64,000 nt of DNA from Acanthaster planci (Eukaryota; Echinodermata; Asteroidea; Valvatida; Acanthasteridae). The position numbers and the translations under genes were made by a program. The notes beneath the pieces were generated by a model. The model saw only the letters and a list, made by a program, of their open reading frames with translations. It was not told the origin of the DNA and ran no database searches. Each line of letters opens with the position of its first letter. Position 1 is the stretch's first letter. The stretch is from positions 1,508,961 to 1,572,960 of the forward strand of contig NW_019091418.1 of the NCBI RefSeq assembly GCF_001949145.1, in the 5' to 3' direction. Shown here one piece after another: positions 24,320-35,782 of this stretch.

Positions 24320-27300
24320 TATTGGCATTTTTTCTAATAAAAGTAGAGCCCAATGATGTTCCCTTGACACACTTACATGAAGAGACATGCACCTTACAGC
24401 TCAGGAAAGCCTGTTTTTAATACCTGTACGTATTAATTTGGGCCTTTGGTGGCAAGTACATGCCGTTCAGTTCCTTTTTTTCTTGTAAAGATTTCAACTT
24501 TTTTGGTCTCTCCACTGCCTTTTAAATTTGTTTTAAAGTTATGTAGAATGGATACTTTTCACGGACCGAGTTTACGTGCTACTCCTGTAATGCTTTTATT
24601 AATGCTGAATGTTTTCATTTTGACCCCCCCCCAGTTTTGATCAATTCCTGATTTGTCCAACATTTCCATTGTACAATAACCAATTTCACAGTTCTTGCAT
24701 TGCAATCTCAAACTCCCAAAGGATATTTTCTAGCAACCTTCCTGAATTCTTCAAGATTCACCACTCTGCAGGAGCTCCATGGCATGTTTTTGATACCTTG
24801 AAAATCTTCACCGGATGCTAGGCGTCCTTCAGAGCACCAGTGGCCAGGCTTTACCTTGCTCAGTCTTACAGAATCATGCAAACTCTGATTGATGTTGAAG
24901 GGTCTTGAAGGGTTCAGCCTTGCAAGAAGCCATGCGCTGTACTTACCTGTGAAAGTGCCTTGTGTGGGTTTGTTGGCCTTCACATAGACCTTAAAGCTAT
25001 GTTCACAATTGATCTCTCCCATATAACCCCCTCATATATATTATCCCCAGTCTTATTTTGTGATCCCTGGGCTCAGCCTGCCAAGACCCCACCACCATCT
25101 CCGCCCTTGGACATTGTTTCTGATGTTGTTCCCTGGGCAACATGCCACAGCATTCATTCCTGAATGCACTTCCCCCCCCCACACACCTCCCCCTTGGGCC
25201 ATTAAGCGACATCTGTATGCAGGACTCATTGGAAACAGGTCCTCCACCCCTCTGTCATCCCCCCCCCACCTCCCACTCTCTGTCTCTCCCACTCTGTCTC
25301 TATTTCTCTGTCTTCTATCTTTGCCGGCCATTTGTTCTGCATCCCTGATTCAGTAATGATTCCTAGGCAGGGCTAGATAGGCCCATGGGACCTCTAACCT
25401 GCCTCATCTGTATGCAGATAGCAGGCTATTCACTTGGCTTTTTACAATTTTTTTTCCTTAGACCCAGTGCTTAGCAGATTCCTAAATTTGCCTTTTCTTG
25501 TCTCAAACTTGCTCTAGGTCACATCTGCACCCTAAATTTATCTCATTTGCTTTTCTAGCTGAAGTTGGAACGTTTGTTTCTCAGAATAAGAGAGGAACAC
25601 CAAAGTGAAATCTTGAGCCAGCACTTACATGTATTTGCCATCTTCCACATGTAACTCACAACACATTCTCTAGAACTCAAGTATTGTTTGTGGGGTCTTT
25701 CAACTAGGTTTGACAAAATCAGGCATTTAATTTGTCCATTTAATGTTGCTGATAACTGTGGTACTTGGCTTTTTTATGTTGTTACAAAGCAGAAATATTA
25801 GTCCTTACAAACATTGAAAATTTTTATGAAATTCAAGGATTCATTTGTTTAAGTGATAAATTAGATGGAACTGAATAGGAGATCAAATGTACATTACTGG
25901 TAAATTCTGAATGAGAAAACGAACTTCCATTTTTAAAAGCATTTGAAGGAGAAATTATGCATCTTGCGAAGTAGGATTATTTGATAATGTAATGATTTAC
26001 CATACTGAGAGAATGAGCCTTCAAGTTTGGACATGTTTAGTTACACACGAACACATTTCTTTTCTTCAGTAGTTTTCTGAGCATAAAAGAGTGTAAATTT
26101 GAATGAAATGCAAATTCGAAAAAGACAATCATCTCAGTTGCGGTACTGAATATCTCTTGGTGCAGTTTACACCCGGTTCCATCTACATGTATGATTTCAC
26201 TAGACCATGTCACATTCAACATTAGCTTTAAGATCAATTGAAACCCGATATCATTAGACAAATTTAGAAAGTCTAGTTTTTAGAATGTCTCAAGCCATGT
26301 GGCGGAGGTTTGTGCAGAGGTTAGGATGGCATGGGGTGATATTTTTTAGGGAAACGCCCGAGGGGGAAGTCTCCCCCCCCCAACAGACTATGACTGGTTG
26401 GAGCTTAATGTGTACATAGCCTGGAATCTCTAGCCTGTAAAGATTAAGGCTCGTGATGTACTGAAATCTTGACTCATCCAGGAAGCCCTTCTTTGATAGA
26501 AAGTGGTGCGCTTGCCTATGGGTAAAGGGCTGAGCCCCTTGGCCTGCCTTCACGCATGCCTCAAGTCCACATGTTGATCCTCGTATGTGGTCAATGGTGC
26601 AGTATGTGCATTGTGCAGTGCTGCGTCATCGATCCTTGCGATTTCTGATGCCGTGTGCTTCAGTGGGATCGTCAGCAGAAGTGACTTTACAAGTCTTGGG
26701 CCACCAAGATGTTAAAACAAGAGAGCATTTTGTTTGTAGTATTTTTACTGGTATGTGCACAAGTTGTGCAGGATGGTATACTGTGTGCTTGGCAGGTTGA
26801 TGTTATTTGGTCATGTGCAATTTTATTGGCCTTTTTTTTTTCAATTGACAATGATGAGTTTATTAACGGGGCCTCCAGTGACAGGTGTCTGTGCAGCCCA
26901 GCAAGTAAAGACTGATAAGCAAACCATAAACAACAGGTAAATACCTGGGGTAGGATGTGGACAGAGGTGTACGTGTACTGTAGATAAGTTGTATAATTAA
27001 GTGAAGCTGAAAATTGAGCTTGTTTGAGATGGAAAGCCTGCATCGTGAATTTGCTACTGTTGGTTCTGATGTAACGGTTATTCCGTCCCCACATGGAAGT
27101 AACAAAGGTTAGTACATAAATGCTGGAGCTGCTTAGCAACCAACTACTGGGTACTAGTGTACTTTAACATGTATTATCATTTATATTAGGCTTGAAGTGA
27201 CTGACTCACATGATGACATGTAAATTCTGCAAAATTCTCTTCTTGGCAGGTCCGTTAAAATTAAACATTGCTGTGCTTTGGTTGAACGTGTACGGTATCA

Positions 27301-30300
27301 GTACATGTGTAATGATGCATATCGAGCAAACAGTTTCCTCTCGAGTCCATTCGATCATTGAACTGGTCTGAAAATAACGGCACAGTTTTCTTGAAGACTA
27401 TTTGACAAAGATGAAAATTCAACAAAATTAATTCCATTCTGATAAATACATGTAGTTCTTGAGTTCCTTCCTAATTTGAACTTGTTTTTGCATTCTGTGT
27501 AGAGAAGTGCTGGCAACTGTTTGCATTTCCTAGCAATCATTTGATGGTTGGGCAGCCTGTATATTTTACACAGCTTATTTAATTGCTGATCAGATGTTGC
27601 TGGATTGGCCCATAGCCTTGAGGCACCCATGACTCTAGTTACAACTATTACCAACCAGATTGACAAAATGTCCCACATTGTGCACAAAAGCAGAGTGTCG
27701 GGATCAGTTTCAGGTCCGGTGGAGTGACTTGGTTGAGGGGGGCCTGCGGAGTGAAGTGTTCACCGGCCTTTATTAGTTGGAATTAGAATTGAGTAGTCTT
27801 TTCATGCTGCTTGAGAATTGGCATAAATTCCTGGGGCCATAACGGGCATGATTTCTGAAGCGCAGTTTTGTAACTCTCTACCCGATTGGCAACAAAGATT
27901 TTAAAATATTTAATTTTTTGACTGGGAATTTTTGCGCAACAGGCAAAAGCACATTTGGAGAGTGAATGAGATTTTGGAGGAGTTGTTGATTTTGTCTTTA
28001 AATGAGTGCCTTGCCCTTTTCTGAGGTTGTGCACTTCTCAATTTTTAAAAAGGAGAAAAAGTGGTATGTTCCTCCTGGAAAATTATTGACAAAGGCCTTG
28101 GTCGCATACTTGACATGCTTTCTAATTGTGCCTCATAACAGCTGGGCAAAAATGGTGAGCCGCATCCTAGTTGCTCTTCAAACACAGTAAATCTATTGGC
28201 CAGGGGCCTGCCACCAAAGCTAACAATGGAAATGGTACATTAAGAAGACAAACATGTTGGGCACGGCCTAAGTTTGGCCGTGGCTCATGGTCCCGCATAT
28301 CGAGCAATTACTTTGCTGGTTTTTTTTTCTTGGGAGGTCTCAAGTGACAAGTGAAGGATCTGGTGGTGACGCACGCCCGTGGAAAAGGGCAAATATCGCC
28401 TGCCCCTCACCGGCCAATGGGAGGCCTGCACCCCCAATCGTAGCCCCGTGCAGATTTTCATTTGGGGGGCCAGCTCACAAGAAATGCCGGACAAGAGACC
28501 TAGGCTCAGGAGGGTGCAGCATCTTTGTGTAATCCATGCTTGGTTTGGAACAGAATAGCCTAAGTGGTGTGGGCGTCGGCAAATACAAGCCTTCTCATGG
28601 TGGCACGATAGTGTGCCTTGCAGTCTTCCATGATCTGCCCATCCATTTGGCCCCTCACCAGTAGTCAAAGCAGATGTAAGTTGTTTACTGAGGACTTGTT
28701 CTCGCTAGGAGGGGGAAAATGGATGAAGGCTGTGATGCAAGCTGCCCTTGACTCCCATTCTAGCTGGCAAACATAACCCTCTAGTTACAGGCATGAATTA
28801 CACTGCAGGCTACCTTTCTCTCTCTCTCTTTTCAATTTTTTTCCCCCTTTTTCAGCATGTCAGATTTAGGTCATTGGATTTTTTTCAACTGGGCTCAGTT
28901 TTGTAACTTACCAATGGCCCGGTCAGTGAGGAGGGAACGTTGCCTGGACAGCCTGGATGCGTTACTGAAGTGGGCCCTCATTAAGACTGAGCATTGATTC
29001 CCCTCTCGGGGATGGGGCAAGACGGTCCTGGCAAATTTGCCCAATCAATGCCCCAGATTCCTACCTTAATGGCTAATGGTTGAAGACAAGAGGGAAGCCG
29101 GGAGATAGAGAAGGTGCATCTGACTTTGTTTGTGGACCAGTGTTGGTAAACAGCAACGGGTTTGGCACGCAGGAACCGGTGCCCACTTATCCCGCACTAG
29201 ATGGAAATGTTTGCTAGACACATACATGTGAGCATTCTCAAAGGTGAGGATCAAGGCAGGAGAAAGTCTAGGGCAAGGCCAGCCGGGAATTGAAGCACCT
29301 GGAAAACTACTCTCATCAAGGGTGTGCTCCGTACTTTTTTTCTCATGAAGTGTGCCCATGGAGTTTGTTGAACTAGTAACAACCAGAGAGCACCAAAGAG
29401 TGTGGACCATTTGTAACTCTCTTTACAGTTGTTGATTTGATGTAGGAATTTTTAGTGGCTAAAGACAAGGCCTTGGCAGGAAGTACCATGCACTGATATT
29501 GTCCTGGAATTGAGATATTTGAAACATATTGTCTAAAAAGTGTGCAAAAACTTTGTGCTTGGTGTCGGCATCGCCTTTGTCAATCACAGTTGAGTTGAAG
29601 AAGGAAATTTCAAAGGTGACTTTTAATCTGACCTGAGCTCACCATTCTTTCAATTTTTTTTCAACAAGAATGTCATCATAATACACAAGCAATTTTTGTT
29701 AAACTATTTAATTGAACCAGTGAAGACAAAAATTGTGTAAGGTCTATTAAACCGTGTTGATGATTACTTTGTCAGTCAGCCTAGTCATCAAATGATGAAT
29801 CCTCTTTCTCAATACCGGATTTTTTGCAAGATCTCAAGATGCCAATGTGCACTCCCGTTAACAAAATGTATACTTTTGTGACAAACAGAACTGCAGTGAA
29901 ATGTATGTACGCATTGATGACCAACCACATCATTGCAAGGTACTTCTTGGGGGTTTTACTTATTTGTAATAGATGATTACTCAAATTCTTGTGACAGTAA
30001 TCTGTCAGATAATATTTGGTTTACAGAAGATTTTACAATTTTCTGACATGTATGCTGCTATTTTGGCATTAGAAGCAACATTTGGAGCATGGTGTCTCTT
30101 CCCACAGAATTTCTGCATTTCATGAATCAGCGCAGCCTTGAGAACAGTGCGGTCCAACCACATCAAATGCACCACCCCAAAAAAATCAATTACAAACATG
30201 AATTGGAAAAAAGGAAGAGATGGTAGGGTAAATATTAACAAATGCAATGGGTTGAGCAGAAGGTAAATATTAAAAGGGGGAATGCTACAGACGGAGACTG

Positions 30301-30870
30301 TCCCTCCATCAATCGTGCCAACCATGGACTTTACACCTCCTCTCAAGAAGAGTCTGTCCTACGGTACATATCCCATTCAGTTCGTTACATTTGTGCACTT
30401 GTGTAGATAACCTGTAAACATCAACAGTACAGATATTATTGACACAGTTTCCCCAAATGAACATGAAAGCACAATGTTGGCTGTAGACCAGATACTGCAG
30501 CATTGATACAAAGGTTGCTTGTAGTCGTTGGCACGATGGGGAATTGATCAATCAAAACTACTCTTTCCAAAGCACAGAACAACATCATGATGCTTGTTTT
30601 CTGCAAATTAACCTTGAAAATGCGAGCAAAAAGTTGAAATCATCTCAAACATGATATTATAAATTATTATTTATTCATGCCGTTTCTTTTTCATCATGTA
30701 CAAGATGGGCATAAGAGAGACAAAAGTGATAACAATCACTGTGGCCAAAGACCTGCCATGCTATATCAAGTGGTGTACAAATACTAGAAATAGAAGTAAA
30801 ATTATTAATATGTAAAGCTATTTGAAGCCAAAAGTTATAGCTTATAGCCTAAATTTTTACTGGAGATGAA
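24320..30870. other. Non-coding stretch with unique-looking GC-richer patches
   Basis: No exon recognised. Patches at 25050-25180, 28260-28680 and 28900-29070 are GC-richer and low in simple repeats, and may be regulatory. A second X-box-like site lies at 25128-25141. Otherwise AT-rich sequence with poly-C tracts. Confidence 0.45.
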
Positions 30871-30884
30871 GGAAGATAATTTGT

Positions 30885-31330
30885 ATATGAAATTGAATAA
30901 ATTACATGAATAAGCAATTAATGATCAAGACACAATAAATAAGGACACAATAAATACAAAATAATACATATGTAAGAGGAGAGTAGGCACGTGTACAATA
31001 AATGTCATTAAAGTTTAAAGGATAATTGGAAAACAGGAGGCTGAGTACATGAAAAGAGGGCCTGCCGCTCCTCATCAAGGTACGTGTAAAGTAAATAACT
31101 ATAAATCAGAATAAATAAAAATATTAGAAAATAGGAATATTTCAATATAAAAAGAAATAAACTCACTGGAAAGGAATAAAATGGAAATAAAAGTGGAAAG
31201 GAATAAAAATGATGTAAGAAATTGAATGAATTAAGTAAATAAGCAGTTAGCGAAAAACACACAATAAGTACCAAAAAATTGGATTTATAAGAGAATAGAT
31301 ATATACATGTACATGTACAAATGTGACTTG
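30885..31330. repeat. AT-rich duplicated segment beside a non-LTR fragment
   Basis: The words gaaattgaataaatta, ataagcaatta and acacaataa at 30890-30950 recur in order as gaaattgaatgaatta, ataagcagtta and acacaataa at 31220-31270, each followed by a (g)taagag word. Two diverged copies about 330 bp apart. A related word set (aaagataattg...gaggaggct) recurs near 31018 and 31755. Probably multiple tails or 3' ends of the adjacent retroelement. Confidence 0.6.
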
Positions 31331-31789
31331 TCACCACAAAGTGATCTGAAAGTTGGAGTTTTCAAAAATTGAGATATTGGTACATGTATATTTGAACTCT
31401 GCAAAAGAGAGCTTTCCCAATGCTGTGTATTTGGTACACTTAGAGTAAAAATATGAGCCAACAATGTGACATTATTTTGGCTTTGCGTCTTTGTTCCCGA
31501 CATTGTTTCAACATCTCTGACAAGGCACGAATAATACTATCATCAAAATTTGCTGAGAAAGTGACTTTTTAAATATATGATCCTGCAAAATAATTGGAAC
31601 TAAGACGGCTTACTCTTTCCAAATATTACACTACCCCAAAATTGACCTCCACTTCAATATGAGATTAACCCTCAAAATAGAAAAAAGTGGAATGCGACTT
31701 AGCACTCATTTTGTTGTGACTAGTCACATTACGACAAATCTCATAAAAATGTAAAAGATAATTGACAGAGAGGAGGCTAAATTATAGTC

Positions 31790-32420
31790 CTACTTAAAAA
31801 AGAACATGTACATGCAACATAAATATGGGGTTGGGATTTTAATATGAAAAGAGAACACTGTTTCTAAGAGTGGGAAGAAAAGTTGAAAAAGGCTGTAAAA
31901 CAATAGCATTGCGAACGTGTTCAGGGAGAGTTGACTAAAGACAAAGGAAAACATGGAAATAAGATTGGGATTGGGTCCTTGCTTGCCGGTGATGAAATAA
32001 AACTTCGTGAACATGGCAGGAATTAACAGAAACATTGTAATCACATCGTTACTTTCAACAGTATTGAACAGACACTTGGAGACAAACGAGAGATCAGCAT
32101 AATTATGATGACAAGATAAGTCAGACCAATCAAGAGTTTCTAACCTGTCAGGGTAACTCATCTCACCACACTTCTGGCCCAGGATAAAAACGGGTCACAT
32201 GTTTTTGAACTTTCTCCCAATTGTCGACCAGCTTCCTTGTCTGAGGGAGCCAGGCAGGTACACCGTATTCCAATGTGGGAAGGATGAGAGCTTTATAAAG
32301 AGAAAGTTTTGCTGAAGTGGAAGAGTTGAAGGCAATGGTTTTGATGAGAGCAACTGTGTGATTTGTAGAAGAAATTACAGACTTAACATGATAACATATA
32401 TACCATGCACACTACTACAC
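31790..32420 (-). mobile_element. Non-LTR retrotransposon fragment (end of reverse-transcriptase domain)
   Basis: Minus-strand translation gives LSLYKALILPTLEYGVPAWL, then WEKVQKHVTRFILG and SYPDRLETLDW. These are the post-catalytic 'LVRPxLEYxxxVW...LExVQxxxTRxI...Y..RL..L.W' series of CR1/L2-type non-LTR reverse transcriptases. The frame stays open for about 200 codons, so decay is slight here, but the catalytic core and endonuclease are missing upstream. It is therefore a rearranged or truncated copy. AT-rich tail-like sequence follows at 30.9-31.7 kb. Confidence 0.85.
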
Positions 32421-32429
32421 GGTGCTGCC

Positions 32430-35180
32430 TCTAGATTTGTTTGTACAGTGAACAAACTCTCACACAACAAAGGGTGTCTTGTGCTTATGTGATAACCTCC
32501 CTTAAATTAAATCAAATCTGATGAAATTCGTGCCATACCAGTGCAAACGAAATTATTACAGGTCAAAGTATGTTTTCTTGTCACAAAGATTACGACAAAC
32601 AGGGAAATGACCAGATAAAGAGACTGGGTAACAGATGGTCTGTTCATCTCAGTTTTCAGTCACATGGTACGCTTTCAGGAACATTATTAAGCACTTGCTG
32701 CCGGGTGGAATTTGAAGTTGTATGACGTAAAAGCAGAAGATTTTCAAGAAATTCTGCTTTCAAAATTCTTCAAAAAATCCTAACTTATTTACTGGATGTT
32801 TACACCCACACGAATGACTGCCTGGTGGCTACTCTAATCTAATAGACAAAATCTATTGATGCTGAGTATTTCAGCCGGGCCTGCCGCCTGGTAAAAAAAG
32901 CCCAGATTGTGTGGTGTTACATAAGGTTCTTATGTTCTTGAAACTGGCACAGTGCATGGCTGGCATCATATAGGGGCCAGATTAGCATGCAGTGGTATTG
33001 TATCACTCATCACTGGAGTGCTAGAGCACTTTTGTCCCTGGTAGTAATCTGCTTGCACTGAATGCCACAAACAGTGGTATAATCTTTCAAAACAATGATG
33101 GATTTCCCTCCTCCTCGGTCTTTTGTTCTAAGTACAGTCTTTTGTTATAAGGCCTAGCTCTTTTGTCCCGTTTCGGGCTCCCCGGTTTCGCATATAAAGT
33201 GAACATGGATGTGCTCAAAACTGGGCTCCCTGGCAGCATATGGTTAATTCCATTCTGTTGGACAGGATGGGAATAATTACATCAAAATGCTGTGAACAAA
33301 ATCTGCTGAAACTATCCAAAATCTTATCTGTTTTATCCAACATGCTCAGGTAATGTGCAGTGCAGCAATCAAATGTGCACAGTGTGGTAGGATCATACTG
33401 TAACTGGATTTTGTATCGACTGAGTTCTGAGACTGAGAGGTGATCATACAAGTGTGATAATTTTTTCTCTATTTAGGTTCCCATTTGTGTACATTTTTAC
33501 CCGTAGAACCTAGAGACTTGACATTTGTTTCATAGTAAAGGGCTTTGGTGGTCCATATTCTCTTGTATACTTTTAACACATTGCAGAGCTTTGAAAAAGT
33601 AAAAAGGCACTCTGGATACATGCGCATGTACTGGTATGCTAACACTTGCAGTAGCCTAGACCCCTGGTGCATGTGAAAATTTACATTGACAGAGGATTGA
33701 GCAAAGCCAGGTTGAACCATCCACGTATAAAAACATTTTGACCGTTGTTTTTGAAAAAAAAAATGGATCTGTTTCCTGCCCCTTCTCTCCCTGGACCTAG
33801 CCTCGGGATACCCCACTGGCCATTCCTATTGGTTGTGAGCCTGGCTCTGAAATGGTTGATAAAGCAACAGCTCACTGGAGGCACATACCATACCCTAACA
33901 TAGCTAGAGGGGGTATCAGAAAAAGGATGAAGTAAAAGTGTTGAACAAAACTCTTGGAAATTTTTTCTTTAACATATTTGACTTTCTGACTCTAGAAGTA
34001 TTTATGAATGGAAATAAATATGTGTTTGGCATTATCAGCTCAGGAGAAAACTTAAGGACACTGATAAAGACCTAAGCTATGTAATAGTCTTTTTCTCAAT
34101 CTTGAATTCAGAAACAGATCGATTTACTCAACTCTCGTGGATTTGACATTTTATTTACCTTACGTAAATACATACATGTATATATATGGCACATTGGATG
34201 CCTTTTTTGTGGCAGAAGTTTAAATTTCAAAGACTAGTGTCCGACCACTCACTGGAGATGTTGAGTTAACACTTCGGTTGTAGTCATGTGTTATTCTAAC
34301 ACCCAATGAACGTATCATTTTAGCACCAGGAATGTGTTTGGTTACACCTTGTCAATAGAGGGCTGTATTACATTTTACAGGTGTGCTTCATATCTAACTA
34401 ATCTGACCGATTAGTACATTATACATATGTACTTCAACTTCGATGTGCAGCATACCAGTAGTTTGCATTTGGGAATAAACAGCTTGTCTAAATTTTACCT
34501 GTTCATCAGTGTCTTTACTTGTACATTGATGTTTCCTTCTAATCACATCATGTATGTTCCACAGTTCCACAAGAGCAATCTAAATCCTAAGTGGATTTAT
34601 TCCATTGGGCTTGAGAAATGAAGACATATAGGTAACAGATAGGGTTGGACAGAAGTATAAACAGAAAAGCCCCCCAGCCACTTGTTCCCCTGCAAAATTG
34701 CCGGTTTCTTTCAATGGCAGTCGAATCTAGCTTATTTTGTGCACAGTTTGTTTTGCTTTTTACATGTTTTTCCATTTTACATTTGAAAACATTTTTAACC
34801 AACTACTAGTATGTTCAGTGAAGCATTTTATGACAAAGGAATGAATCTGGTGTGATGATATCGCTTTCCAAAATACTAAAGACTACATCAGAGCATCCAA
34901 AAGATTTATCATAATGTCATTGGTGTCTTAAAATTGGGGCAGGGTATTGTTTTTCAACTGAAGAAACCCCCAAGTATTTGTAAAAGAAAAAAAAGTGGAG
35001 TTCACTGACTGTGTACTTAGTTGCTCGGCTGAATTTGCATTCAGTAGCTTAGCTGCTGGTACCAGTAGCATGTCAACACTTGTGTGTGAGACAAAAGCAA
35101 CACGGACTTCTGGAGATGTGTGTGGACAAGGATGAGGAGAGAGAGGACTTTGGATGTGGTTGGCGATTAGTAGTCCAGAG
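32430..35180. other. Non-coding stretch, no gene recognised
   Basis: AT-rich sequence without recognisable exons or transposon motifs. It precedes the GC-richer candidate promoter. Confidence 0.5.
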
Positions 35181-35189
35181 CCATCCCAC

Positions 35190-35687
35190 TGCAATGACAA
35201 CACAGGTGCCAATGGGTCAAAGGTTGGAATTAAAGTGACTATATAGGGGCTGGCCCCGGCGAGCCGTACGTCACGGTCACAACGTTGCAAGTTGGGCCTG
35301 CAGCCACTTGACGCATCTCCTAGGACAGGAATTAAACCGCCGGAGCCACTTGGCAAACGGGCAGATGGACGGAGCGGAAAACACTTCACACCTCCCCTGT
35401 CCGTACACGCCCCCTTGGGAGGACTACTTCGTCGGCTGAGGAGCTGTCCACAAGGCACACTTTTTTCCCCCTGCCTTCCCCAACTTGTCAAATGCAGGAG
35501 GGGCCTGTGTTTAGCAGATGACTAATTTTCAAGCCAATGAGTGGAGCCGTGCCACCTTTTAGTGCATCTACGTGTGTATAGGGGGGGGGAACTTGGATGA
35601 TGGGGATTCAGGCTTGTTTTAACCAGGCGGCCCGTGTGGTGTTCAACCAATAGATGAGAGAACCACAGTGCTATAGACAGGAGATCA
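35190..35687 (+). promoter_or_regulatory. Candidate promoter and 5'UTR of the bHLH-PAS gene
   Basis: A GC-richer block in AT-rich surroundings directly upstream of the proposed first exon. It contains a TATA-like CTATATAG at 35239-35246, a CRE-like TACGTCA just downstream (around 35267), a CCAAT-type CCAATG near 35534 and a TACGTG at 35569-35574. Initiation about 30 bp after the TATA-like box would give a 5'UTR of roughly 415 nt containing several upstream ATGs. Inference from composition and motif order only. Confidence 0.35.
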
Positions 35688-35782
35688 ATGGCTGCGTGTT
35701 GTCCCTCGTTATCATGGCAGGCGCCAAGCATGGAATGTTTCATGTATCCAGAGCCTTACGCTACCAACCTGGACGCCACTAT
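35688..35782 (+). CDS. NPAS3: Probable first coding exon (residues 1-31 plus two bases of codon 32)
   Basis: The bHLH exon starts with a single base that completes a codon, so the upstream exon must end two bases into a codon. The frame ending [17 protein letters not shown] then 'at' meets this and stops exactly at a consensus donor (at|gtaagt, 35783). The joined codon reads ATG (Met32) and leads straight into IIALRKEK. An in-frame TGA lies at 35655. Two possible starts exist: ATG at 35688 (T at -3, G at +4) and ATG at 35730 (A at -3, G at +4, the better context), so the protein may begin at residue 1 or 15. The peptide has no domain and I cannot confirm it by homology. Support is phase, donor quality, upstream GC-rich DNA and distance (4.1 kb) from the next exon. 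Another N-terminal exon elsewhere is possible. Confidence 0.5.

Noticed and set aside
34928-35491. 187-codon open frame on the minus strand
   Set aside because: Lies in GC-richer promoter-like DNA where stops are rarer; composition is Pro/Ser/Arg-rich without family features.
35569-35574. TACGTG site near the first exon as evidence of autoregulation
   Set aside because: It matches the known trachealess/Tango site, but the hexamer occurs many times across the window (for example near 6005, 26975, 31081, 37684), so its position alone means little.
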